DNA of 64,000 nt from Pseudomonas sp. Fl4BN1. Its GTDB lineage: Bacteria > Pseudomonadota > Gammaproteobacteria > Pseudomonadales > Pseudomonadaceae. Within the stretch, counting starts at the first letter, position 1, and every line of letters starts with the position of its first letter. The notes beneath the pieces were generated by a model, which saw nothing but the letters and a program-made list of their open reading frames with translations, made no database searches and was not told where the DNA came from. Positions 1-7,277 of this stretch are shown one piece after another. The position numbers were made by a program, and so were the translations under genes. The stretch covers positions 34,599-98,598 of the forward strand of contig NZ_JAAARM010000026.1 in assembly GCF_009908285.1 (NCBI RefSeq), in the 5' to 3' direction.

Positions 1-1060
1 GTTGCTCGATGCCCAGGCGCCCGGCGATCAGCACCACGGCCATCGCCAGGTGCGGTGAAGCGGTGGCGTCCAGGGCGCGAAATTCCAGGTTGTATTGCGG
101 CGCCACGGGTTTGCCGCCGATGGCCACGGTCGGGCAGATGCGCAGCGAGGCTTCGCGGTTGCGCAGGCCCAGGCAGGCATAGGAGGCGCTCCAGTGATGG
201 GGCTGCAGGCGCTCGTAGGAAACCGGGGTGGGCGCAGTGAACGCGCAGAGTGCCGGCAGGTGCTTGAGCACCCCGGCGGCCCAGTGCTGGCCGAGGCTCG
301 ACAAATCGTCGCCGCTTACCGCCTGGGGATCGTAGAGCAGCGGTTCACCGTCCAGGTCCTGCAGGCTCAGGTGCAGGTGCACGCCGTTGCACACCGCGTT
401 CTCGGCGGTCTTGGGCGCAAAACTGACCTTATGCCCCAACTGCCGGGCGATCTCCCGGGTGATCTCGCGCACGTTCACCGCGCGGTCGGCGGCGGCCAGG
501 CCCTGGGTCGGGCGGCAAGTGATTTCGTACTGCTGCTTGCCGTATTCAGGGAGGAACATTTCCGGTTCGGCGCCGGCGGCCCGCAGCGCCGCCAGCAGCC
601 AGCCACCGAAGGCCGCGCCTTGGCGCTGGGCTTCCAGGGAGAAGGCCAGGTGCTCGGTTTGCTGGCTGCCGGTGTCGAGGTTGAATTCGTGCTCGAAGGC
701 CGCAGTGATCTGAATGCCCAGCTCGCGGTAGCGCTCGACCTCGGCGCGCAGCAGAGTGCGCGGGCAGGCGGCCCAGGGCTGGCCATCGGTCTCACAGATG
801 TCGGCGTGAATGAAATCCAGGGGCGGCGCCGTAGCGTCCGGCCCGGCACCGACACTGACCCGGCTATCCAGATCGGGGATCAATCGCAGGTCGCCATAGG
901 CGCCCCAGGGATTGTCCTCGGCGATCAAGTCCTGCGGGGTCAGGGCGCTGTTGGCCGGCACCCAGCCGCAGCCGCCGACCCGGTAGCGCTCCAGCTCATC
1001 GCTGGGAAACGAGCGCCCGCGAGTCACGCCGATCAGGTCGGTGGTGACGATGCTGGTCAT
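1..1060 (-). CDS. Glutamine synthetase-family ligase (partial, C-terminus off the left edge)
   Basis: The minus strand encodes a glutamine synthetase-like protein that starts at 1060 and is still open at position 1, so the C-terminus is missing. Recognisable blocks include an acidic metal-binding stretch around AAFEHEFNL, the GVHLHLSL block (metal/ATP site) and NLEFRALDATASPHLA near the cut end. These fit the GS catalytic domain, as in PuuA/GlnA3/GmaS-type ligases that gamma-glutamylate amines. The ATG at 1060 has only a weak upstream ribosome site, and a GTG two codons upstream is an alternative. It lies downstream of an isochorismatase-family gene on the same strand, so a role in amine catabolism is more likely than primary ammonia assimilation. 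The substrate cannot be told from the sequence. Confidence 0.85.
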   Translation of the reverse strand, partial: MTSIVTTDLIGVTRGRSFPSDELERYRVGGCGWVPANSALTPQDLIAEDNPWGAYGDLRLIPDLDSRVSVGAGPDATAPPLDFIHADICETDGQPWAACPRTLLRAEVERYRELGIQITAAFEHEFNLDTGSQQTEHLAFSLEAQRQGAAFGGWLLAALRAAGAEPEMFLPEYGKQQYEITCRPTQGLAAADRAVNVREITREIARQLGHKVSFAPKTAENAVCNGVHLHLSLQDLDGEPLLYDPQAVSGDDLSSLGQHWAAGVLKHLPALCAFTAPTPVSYERLQPHHWSASYACLGLRNREASLRICPTVAIGGKPVAPQYNLEFRALDATASPHLAMAVVLIAGRLGIEQ

Positions 1061-1098
1061 TGTCACCGGCGTCAGGGCCTCGATGCCCTGGCCGCGGT

Positions 1099-1743
1099 TC
1101 ACCCGCGGATCTCCCGCAGGCGGCCGAGCACCGTGGCGGTATCGGTGATCCAGCAGTAACCCTTGATCGCGTTGAGGCAGGCCTGGTGCCGGGTATCGCC
1201 GTAGGTGGCGCAGGCATCTTCCACCAGGGTCACCAGGTAGCCACGGTCGGCGGCGTCACGCACCGCCATGTCCACGCACTGATCGGTGACGATCCCGGCG
1301 ATGATCAGGTGACGGGTTTCCAGGTTGCGCAGCACGTAGTCGATGTTGGTGGAGTTGAATACTCCGGACGAGGTCTTGGGCAGCACGATCTCGTTTTCCA
1401 CCGGTGCCAGTTCATCGATGATCGCCGCCTGGGGGCTGCCCTTGGGCAAGTGCATGTCCGACAGCTTGTGGTCCAGGGAGCGGTCGCGGCCGTCGGCGGT
1501 GAGGCTCTCGATAATCGTGTGCAGCACGTTCTGCCGTGCTTCGCGCACCGCTGCCAGGAGCTTCTGCTGGTTGGGAATCACCTGCTCCCGGGCGCGCTTG
1601 AGGAAAGCTTCGCCCTCGGGGCCTTGCAGGTGCGGGTCGAACTGCGGCTCAAGCCAGGCTCGTTGCATGTCCACCAGCAGCAGGGCGGTGTGATCGACAA
1701 CGAACGGCACGTCGCGAGGCGAGCGATGGGGCAGGCTGAACAT
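1099..1743 (-). CDS. Isochorismatase-family cysteine hydrolase
   Basis: This 214-residue single-domain protein has the cysteine-hydrolase triad: Asp25 in LLLVDMQ, Lys123 in LPKTSSG and the nucleophile Cys156 in IVTDQCV. The fold is shared by isochorismatases, nicotinamidases and N-carbamoylsarcosine amidases, which hydrolyse an amide or vinyl ether. Length is normal for the family. It begins 2 bp after the end of the RpiR regulator gene and precedes the GS-like gene, so the three are probably co-transcribed. Given the amino-acid ABC importer and flavin demethylase-like enzyme upstream, an amidase acting on a nitrogenous intermediate is a reasonable inference. Confidence 0.85.
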   Translation of the reverse strand: MFSLPHRSPRDVPFVVDHTALLLVDMQRAWLEPQFDPHLQGPEGEAFLKRAREQVIPNQQKLLAAVREARQNVLHTIIESLTADGRDRSLDHKLSDMHLPKGSPQAAIIDELAPVENEIVLPKTSSGVFNSTNIDYVLRNLETRHLIIAGIVTDQCVDMAVRDAADRGYLVTLVEDACATYGDTRHQACLNAIKGYCWITDTATVLGRLREIRG

Positions 1744-1745
1744 CC

Positions 1746-2600
1746 TTATTTCTCCTCCAGCACATGAGTAGCGAATTCCGCCCGCAGGGCATCGATGCCC
1801 TCCAGGCGTTGATCAAGATGGGGGCTGCGCGGGGTCAGGCAGGCAATCAGTGCCTCGACCTGGGCCAGCGCCGGCACCAGGGTGTCGAACGGCGACATCG
1901 ATTCCACCGGGGCACTGATGATCAGGTCGGCCAGTTCCCGCAGCGGCGAGGCATAGATGTCGGTGAACAGCACCACCCGAGCGTTGCGCGCCTTGGCTGC
2001 GCTGGCCACCCGCAGGGCCTGGGACTGATAGCGGCGGTAGTCGAACAGCAGCACCACGTCCTGGCGTTGCAGATCGAACAGCCGGTCCGGCAGTTGGGCG
2101 TTGTCTTCGAGGGCGTAGCAGCCTGGGCGCATCAACTGCAGGTGGTTGAGCAGGTAATGGGCGAGGAAGCAGCTGAAGCGTCCGCCGAAACAGTGCACGC
2201 AATGCCGGCTGTCGAGCAGCCAGTCGATGAGTATGCGGATGTCTTCGGGTTGGGTCAGGGCGTGGGTGTCCTGCAGGGCGCGCTGGCTGTCCGCGAGGTA
2301 GCTGCCCCAGGTATCGCCCTGGGCCACTTGTGTGCGGGGGCGCAGCAGGGTGCTGGGGGATCGCAGGCGGTCATCCATGTCGCTGAGCAAGGCTTCCTGG
2401 AATTCGCCGTAGCCGTTGAAACCGAGCTTTTTCACTAGCCGCACGATGGTCGGGTCGCTGACCCCGGCGCGTTCGGCCAGGCGTGACATGGGCCCCAGTC
2501 CGTTGCGTGGGTAGTGGTCGAGCAGGGCGCGTACGACTTTGCGCTCTGAGGGCGTGAGGTCGAGGGCGGGGGCGGTGATCAGGTCTCTGAGAGAGGGCAT
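1746..2600 (-). CDS. MurR/RpiR-family transcriptional regulator (HTH + SIS)
   Basis: The protein has about 284 residues. The N-terminal RpiR-type helix-turn-helix is visible (LTPSERKVVRALLDHYP, then MSRLAERAGVSDPTIVRLVKKLG). It is followed by a sugar-isomerase (SIS) ligand domain, about residues 120-260, with CFGGRFSCFLAHYL and VVLLFDYRRYQ. I prefer the ATG at 2600 (MPSLRDL); an upstream in-frame ATG at 2648 would add 16 unlike residues. RpiR proteins usually sense phosphosugars, but several control amino-acid or onium-compound catabolism. It sits between the ABC transporter and two catabolic enzymes and probably regulates this block. The AT-rich region 2601-2720 upstream is the likely promoter. 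Confidence 0.88.
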   Translation of the reverse strand: MPSLRDLITAPALDLTPSERKVVRALLDHYPRNGLGPMSRLAERAGVSDPTIVRLVKKLGFNGYGEFQEALLSDMDDRLRSPSTLLRPRTQVAQGDTWGSYLADSQRALQDTHALTQPEDIRILIDWLLDSRHCVHCFGGRFSCFLAHYLLNHLQLMRPGCYALEDNAQLPDRLFDLQRQDVVLLFDYRRYQSQALRVASAAKARNARVVLFTDIYASPLRELADLIISAPVESMSPFDTLVPALAQVEALIACLTPRSPHLDQRLEGIDALRAEFATHVLEEK

Positions 2601-2742
2601 CGAGGCGCCTTGGAAGCCGGATGTAGTTTTTGTTTCACAAGATGGCAAAAAGATATTTATGTAATAGACACTACAAGTCTAGTGAAATCTTCAGTGGTGG
2701 CAAAGTGCTTTGATTGTTTGGGGGGGGCTTGGGAGGGGGATT

Positions 2743-2823
2743 CGGTGCTGCGGTCGCGGCGGCTATTGGTTCCGCTCTGTGTACATATCCGTTGCCGCCA
2801 TAACCGCAGCACCGGATATGTAC
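2743..2823. repeat. Interlaced inverted-repeat element between ABC and RpiR genes
   Basis: Two perfect inverted repeats overlap. CGGTGCTGCGGT at 2743-2754 pairs with 2803-2814, and GTACATATCCG at 2781-2791 pairs with 2813-2823. The arm order is A-B-A'-B', and the two right arms share bases, so the hairpins are alternative rather than simultaneous. A GGCGGC/GCCGCC pair lies inside. The sequence resembles an interspersed Pseudomonas intergenic repeat containing GTACATATCCGTTGC. It could act as a terminator or attenuator for the binding-protein gene. No T-run follows. Confidence 0.6.
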
Positions 2824-2839
2824 TCCACCCCAAGAAAAC

Positions 2840-3667
2840 TCAAGGCACCAACCGTGCCTCCCCAACATCTGCCGCCTCAGCACTCAACCCAAACTTCTGC
2901 AAAATCCCCGCAATCTCTCCCGACTCATGCATTCCCCGAATATTGGCACTCAATGCCTCCCCCAGCGCCTGGTTCTGCTTGCCATGCGGAAACGCCACCT
3001 GCCCAGGTTGCAGGGTCGCCTGCACCCGCGGATCGGGCTCGGCGACTTTCACCACCTGCCCTGGATAGGCCCCCTTGCCCTGGGAGGCCACCGCGACGGC
3101 ATAGCTGTCGGCAGCGGCTTCGATACGCCCGGCCATCAAATCCTGAGCCATGGCCACCGGATTTGGATACAGCACCAACTGGCTGCCCAGCAGCTTCTGC
3201 AGATCGGCCTGCCACAGATAGCCCTGCACCGTGCCCACGCGCTTGCCCTCAAGCTGCGCCGGAGTGCTCAAGCCTTGGGCCGAGATGATCCCCATCATGT
3301 CCAGGTACAGCGGCGCCGACAGCCCCAGCACCTTGTTCCGCGCTTCGGTCCGGTACCAGTCACCAATCGCCACGTCGGCGCGGCGGGCGATCACCGACTG
3401 GATCACCGCCGCCGGGTCCACCACCGTGGCCTTGATCTGCAGGCATTCGCGGGCGGCGATCAGTTTGATGATCTCGCCATCGACCCCGCTGAGCTGGTTG
3501 TCCGGCCCGGGAATGGAGTAGGGCGGGAACACCCAGGCGGCCACGGTGAGCACCCCGGGGGTCAGGGTCTCGAAGCGGTGGGCGGGTTCGCAGGTGGCTG
3601 CCGAGGCGCCGCTGCCAATGAGCAGCAGGATGCAGAGAGCCAAGGACTGTTTGCGCGTGCGGGTCAT
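2840..3667 (-). CDS. Periplasmic amino-acid-type substrate-binding protein (SBP_bac_3)
   Basis: This 275-residue protein opens with a Sec signal peptide (MTRTRKQSLALCILLLIGSGASAA). The type-3 solute-binding fold follows: LTVAAWVFPPYSIPG at the first strand, GVDGEIIKLIAARE, then RADVAIGDWYRTEARNKVLGLSAPLY. Such proteins capture polar amino acids or amino-acid derivatives in the periplasm and deliver them to the ABC permease. It is the last gene of a four-gene importer. The 48-bp gap to the permease is short enough for one operon. The ligand-site residues do not identify the substrate; an aromatic WVFPPY motif could suit a methylated ammonium group, but that is speculation. Confidence 0.9.
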   Translation of the reverse strand: MTRTRKQSLALCILLLIGSGASAATCEPAHRFETLTPGVLTVAAWVFPPYSIPGPDNQLSGVDGEIIKLIAARECLQIKATVVDPAAVIQSVIARRADVAIGDWYRTEARNKVLGLSAPLYLDMMGIISAQGLSTPAQLEGKRVGTVQGYLWQADLQKLLGSQLVLYPNPVAMAQDLMAGRIEAAADSYAVAVASQGKGAYPGQVVKVAEPDPRVQATLQPGQVAFPHGKQNQALGEALSANIRGMHESGEIAGILQKFGLSAEAADVGEARLVP

Positions 3668-3715
3668 GGTTTCACCTTGCCTGTCGTGAGTGGGGCGAAT
3701 ACGGCCGGGGCCGCG

Positions 3716-4378
3716 TCAGTGCTGCTGGTGGCGTACCAGCCGTCTTTCCAGTGCCGCCACCAGCAATGTGGCAGGGGCACAGACTGCGGCGTACATCAGG
3801 CCGGCCAGGGACAGCACCGGCATGTACTCGAAAGTCGTCGAACCAATCGATGAAGCCCGGCTGACCAGCTCCGGCAGGGCGATGGTGAAACACAGGGATG
3901 TGGCCTGGAACATCATGATCGAGAAGCCCAGCAACGAGGGCAGGGCGACTTTCAGCGCCTGGGGCAGGATCACGAAGCGCAGGCTGTCCAAGGGGGTCAG
4001 CCCCATGACTCCGGCAGCTTCCAGTTGGCCCCGGGGCACCGCCTGGATACCGGCGCGAATGATCTCGCTGGTGTAGGCGCCGGTGCACCAGGCCAGGGCC
4101 AGCACTGCGGCCCAGTAGGAGCTCAGGGTCAGCCCCGCCGAGGGCAGGCCGAAGTAGAAGAACTGCAGCAGGATCAGCGCCGGTGCCCCGCGCCCGACTT
4201 CCACCAGCACCAGCGCCGGGTAGCGCAGCACCCGCAGCCGGTTCGACACCCCAAGGGCCAGCAGCAAGCCCAGGGCAATGCCCAGGCCCAGGCACAGGGC
4301 GGTGACTTGCAAGGACAGGACGAAGCCCGGCCACAGTTCTGGCAGCCATTGCTGCCACATCTCGAGCACGGCGTTCAT
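3716..4378 (-). CDS. ABC transporter permease, polar amino-acid (HisM) type
   Basis: This 220-residue inner-membrane permease of the His/Glu/Gln/Arg/opine family has about five membrane segments. The EAA loop for contact with the ATPase reads GQLEAAGVMGLTPLDSLRFVILPQAL. The start at 4378 (MNAVLEMW) overlaps the end of the preceding permease gene by 4 bp (ATGA), which indicates translational coupling. It pairs with that permease to form the heterodimeric channel. Confidence 0.9.
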   Translation of the reverse strand: MNAVLEMWQQWLPELWPGFVLSLQVTALCLGLGIALGLLLALGVSNRLRVLRYPALVLVEVGRGAPALILLQFFYFGLPSAGLTLSSYWAAVLALAWCTGAYTSEIIRAGIQAVPRGQLEAAGVMGLTPLDSLRFVILPQALKVALPSLLGFSIMMFQATSLCFTIALPELVSRASSIGSTTFEYMPVLSLAGLMYAAVCAPATLLVAALERRLVRHQQH

Positions 4379-5016
4379 GTCGCGCTCCGCTGCCGCAGGC
4401 GGGCATCCAGCCAGCGCGAGAACAGTGCCACTGGCAGGCTCAGCACCAGGTACACCAGGGCCGCGGTGGCGTACACCGCCAACCCGGAGAAGCTTTCCTG
4501 GGACAGCTTGTAGGCCTGGAAACTGACCTCGGCCACCCCCAGGGTCGAGGCCACGGCGGAATCCTTGAGCAGGCCGATGGCGTAGGTGGCGGCGCTGGGA
4601 ATCGCCACCTTGACCAGCTGCGGCAGGACCACGTCGAAGAAACGCTGGCGCCGCGACAGGTTGAGCACCGTGGCGGCTTCGAACTGGCCGCTGGGGATCG
4701 CCAGCAGGGCGCCGCGATACACCTCCGACATCTGCGCCGCGGTGATCAGCCCCAGGCCCAGCACCGCCGCGGCGAAGGGCGAGATCGGCAGCCACTCACC
4801 GCCCAGGCCGAAGAAGATGAAGAACAGCCAGACGATGGGCGGGATCGAGCGCAGCGTCAGGACGATCAGCGAGGCGCCCAGGCTCAGCAGTGGCAGGCGC
4901 GACAGGCGCATGGCGCACAGCGGGAAGCCGAGGATCAGGCCCATGGCAAAGGCCGCGCCGGTCAGTGCCAGGGTCCAGGGCACGCCGCCCAGCATCAGGC
5001 CAAGGTCGGTGAGCAT
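4375..5016 (-). CDS. ABC transporter permease, polar amino-acid (HisQ) type
   Basis: The 213-residue permease begins MLTDLGLMLGGVPWTLALTGAAFAMG. It has an EAA-type loop GQFEAATVLNLSRRQRFFDVVLPQLVK and about five membrane helices. It overlaps the ATPase gene by one base at 5016 and the next permease by 4 bp, so the ATPase and both permeases are translationally coupled. It forms the channel with the second permease. Confidence 0.9.
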   Translation of the reverse strand: MLTDLGLMLGGVPWTLALTGAAFAMGLILGFPLCAMRLSRLPLLSLGASLIVLTLRSIPPIVWLFFIFFGLGGEWLPISPFAAAVLGLGLITAAQMSEVYRGALLAIPSGQFEAATVLNLSRRQRFFDVVLPQLVKVAIPSAATYAIGLLKDSAVASTLGVAEVSFQAYKLSQESFSGLAVYATAALVYLVLSLPVALFSRWLDARLRQRSAT

Positions 5017-5819
5017 CAGCGATTCCTCACGGCCTGGAGAAACTTCACCACCCGTTCGTTCTGTGGGTGGCGCATCACCGCCTGGCTGGCGCCCTGTTCG
5101 ATGATCCGCCCTTCGGCCATCACCAGCACCCGGTCGGAGACGGTTTCGGCGAAGTGCATTTCATGGGTCACGACAATCATCGACATGCCGTCCCGGGCCA
5201 GCTCCTTCATCACTGCCAGCACTTCCAGGCCCAACTCCGGATCGAGGGCCGAGGTGGGTTCATCGAACAGCATCAGTTCCGGCTCCAGGGCCAGGGCCCG
5301 GGCAATGGCGATGCGTTGCTGCTGGCCGCCGGAACAGCGCGCCGGGTAGTGCTCGGCCTTGTCCGCCAGGCCGACCCGCTCCAGCAGCTGCATGGAGACC
5401 CGGTCGGCCTCGGCGGGGCTGCGGCCCAGGGTGCGGATCTGTGCCAGGCTGACGTTGCGCAGCACCGTCAGGTGCGGAAACAGGTTGAACGACTGGAACA
5501 CCATGCCGATCCGCCGTCGCAGTTGCACCAGTTCGGCCCGCGTGGGCGGGCGCTGGGCGTCGATCTGCAGGCCGTCCATGCTGATCCGCCCGCTGCTCGG
5601 CGGCTCCAGTTGGTTGATGCAGCGCAGCAGGGTGCTCTTGCCCGAGCCGCTGGGGCCGATGATCGCCAGCACTTCGCCTTTTTCCATCTGGAAGCACACG
5701 TCGTGCAGTACCGGGTAGGGGCCGAACTGCTTGCCGATCGCGTGCAGTTGCAGGAAGGGCGGCGCGGCGTCAACGGCGGCCGCCGAGGCGGGGGCTTGCG
5801 TATGCAGGTTGAGGTTCAT
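5016..5819 (-). CDS. ABC transporter ATP-binding protein, polar amino-acid type
   Basis: This 267-residue ATPase carries Walker A GPSGSGKSTLLRCINQLE, the Q-loop VFQSFNLFPHLTVLRN, the signature CSGGQQQRIAIARALA and Walker B LMLFDEPTSALDPE. The H-loop follows (VVTHEMHFA). These are typical of GlnQ/HisP, the energising subunit of polar amino-acid importers. The ~25-residue N-terminal extension before the conserved core (ending LQLHAIGKQFG) is a little longer than usual. It is the first gene of the importer segment, 40 bp after the DddP-like gene on the same strand. Confidence 0.93.
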   Translation of the reverse strand: MNLNLHTQAPASAAAVDAAPPFLQLHAIGKQFGPYPVLHDVCFQMEKGEVLAIIGPSGSGKSTLLRCINQLEPPSSGRISMDGLQIDAQRPPTRAELVQLRRRIGMVFQSFNLFPHLTVLRNVSLAQIRTLGRSPAEADRVSMQLLERVGLADKAEHYPARCSGGQQQRIAIARALALEPELMLFDEPTSALDPELGLEVLAVMKELARDGMSMIVVTHEMHFAETVSDRVLVMAEGRIIEQGASQAVMRHPQNERVVKFLQAVRNR

Positions 5820-5859
5820 GCGGTTCTCCGAAGGTCAACGGCAGGCAAACGCGGGCAGG

Positions 5860-7167
5860 TCAGCGCTCGAGGTCCAGCAGCGGGGTGCTGGAAAGCACCT
5901 GCGGACCCTGGGCGCTGATCAATACCTGCTGCTCCAGCTTGACCCCCTGTGCGCCGCCTTGTTCGCCAATGAAGCTCTCCACCGAGACCACCATGTTTTC
6001 CTCGAAGTGGCCGTCGTAGCCCCACTCCGGGAAGTCCACCGCATAGGCCACGCTGGGGTATTCGTCCACCAGGCCGACGCCGTGCAGCATCATCATGTAG
6101 CGGTGGTGCCGGTAGCGTTCCGGCACCGGCCAGCAGTGCTCGGCGAACTCGCGGAACGAGCAGCCGGGGCGCAGCAGTTCGAGGTTGCGGCCGATCTGCT
6201 CGGCAGCGGTTTCCAGCAGCCGTCGCTGCTCGGCAGCGACGGGTTTGCCGGGGCAGACGAAACTGCGCGAGATGTCCGAGAGGTAGCCGCCGGGGCCGAC
6301 CATGTCGGTGTCGAAACAGACCATCTCGCCGGCCTCGATGCGCTTGTCCGAGGCCTCCTGGAACCACGGGTTGGTGCGCTGGCCGGAGTTCAGCAGGCGG
6401 CTTTCCGCCCATTCGCCGCCGTGGGCCACGTTGGTCTCGTGGAGCACGCTCCACAGTTGGTTCTCGGTGATCCCCGGCACCAGGCTGTGGCGCATGCGGG
6501 CGATGGCCAGGTCGCAGACCGCCATCGACACCCGGTGGCTGGCCAGCTCCTCGACGGACTTGAGCATCCGCGCCTGTTCCATCAGCGGCTGGGCGTCGAA
6601 CAGCTGGATCCCGTGATCGAGGAGTTTCTGCGTGCCCAGGGGATCGCAGCGGTCCACCGCCAGGCGCCGGTTGTGGCCGCCGTGCTGCTGCATCAAGGCG
6701 GCGATTTGCCCCGCCCACAGGGCGGCCTTTTCCGCGACCCGGGGGCCCGCGAGAAAGTACAGCCAGGGGATCGCCGGGCGGATTTCGTCAATGCTCTCGA
6801 TCCCTTCGCTGTTGTGTTGGCTGCTGCTGAAGTCGAACAGCACCAGCGGTCCGTCGGTGGCGATGAACACATAGCGGCTGGGGGAATGCATGACCCACAG
6901 GCCAAGGTTATGGGTGTCGGTGGCGTAGCGGATGTTGATCGTGTCGGCCAGCAGCACCCCGGCGTAGTCGTGTTCGCGCAGTTGCTGGCGAATCCGCTCC
7001 AGGCGGTAGCGGCGCAAGGCCGGGCGATCGATGGCGGCGTGGGCCTGGAGCAGCCCCCGGTCCACCGGGGCCAATTGATAGCGGCTGACGGCGGGGTCCT
7101 GGCGAAAGGCCGGGGCGTTGGGTGAATCTGTGTGCACAGGCTGTGACAACGGTTGACGACTGTTCAT
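5860..7167 (-). CDS. DddP-like M24-family metalloenzyme
   Basis: The 435-residue protein belongs to the M24 (creatinase/aminopeptidase P) superfamily, with an N-terminal creatinase-like domain and a C-terminal pita-bread domain. The metal ligands are complete: Asp286, Asp288 and Asp298 in CFDTDMVGPGGYLSD, His362 in MLHGVGLVDEYP, Glu397 in VVSVESF and Glu412 in VKLEQQ. Each spacing equals that I recall for the DMSP lyase DddP (D295, D297, D307, H371, E406, E421), as do Tyr357 and Asp368 (Y366 and D377 there). True creatinase lacks metal ligands, so this is closer to DddP or to a peptidase than to creatinase. The start at 7167 is the only good ATG before the conserved region. A DMSP or other onium/imino substrate is possible but unproven. 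Confidence 0.8.
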   Translation of the reverse strand: MNSRQPLSQPVHTDSPNAPAFRQDPAVSRYQLAPVDRGLLQAHAAIDRPALRRYRLERIRQQLREHDYAGVLLADTINIRYATDTHNLGLWVMHSPSRYVFIATDGPLVLFDFSSSQHNSEGIESIDEIRPAIPWLYFLAGPRVAEKAALWAGQIAALMQQHGGHNRRLAVDRCDPLGTQKLLDHGIQLFDAQPLMEQARMLKSVEELASHRVSMAVCDLAIARMRHSLVPGITENQLWSVLHETNVAHGGEWAESRLLNSGQRTNPWFQEASDKRIEAGEMVCFDTDMVGPGGYLSDISRSFVCPGKPVAAEQRRLLETAAEQIGRNLELLRPGCSFREFAEHCWPVPERYRHHRYMMMLHGVGLVDEYPSVAYAVDFPEWGYDGHFEENMVVSVESFIGEQGGAQGVKLEQQVLISAQGPQVLSSTPLLDLER

Positions 7168-7277
7168 GGCGCAACTCCGCAGGGGCCGGCCGAGACGAAG
7201 CATTCGTTCCGGCGGGTCGACAGTGAGGCAGTGAATCAGGTCATGGACCGGCGCTCTGGCGGCGCCTGGCCCGGGGT

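Noticed and set aside
95..1159. 354-residue plus-strand open frame
   Set aside because: It is antisense to the glutamine synthetase-like gene, which shows conserved catalytic blocks on the minus strand.
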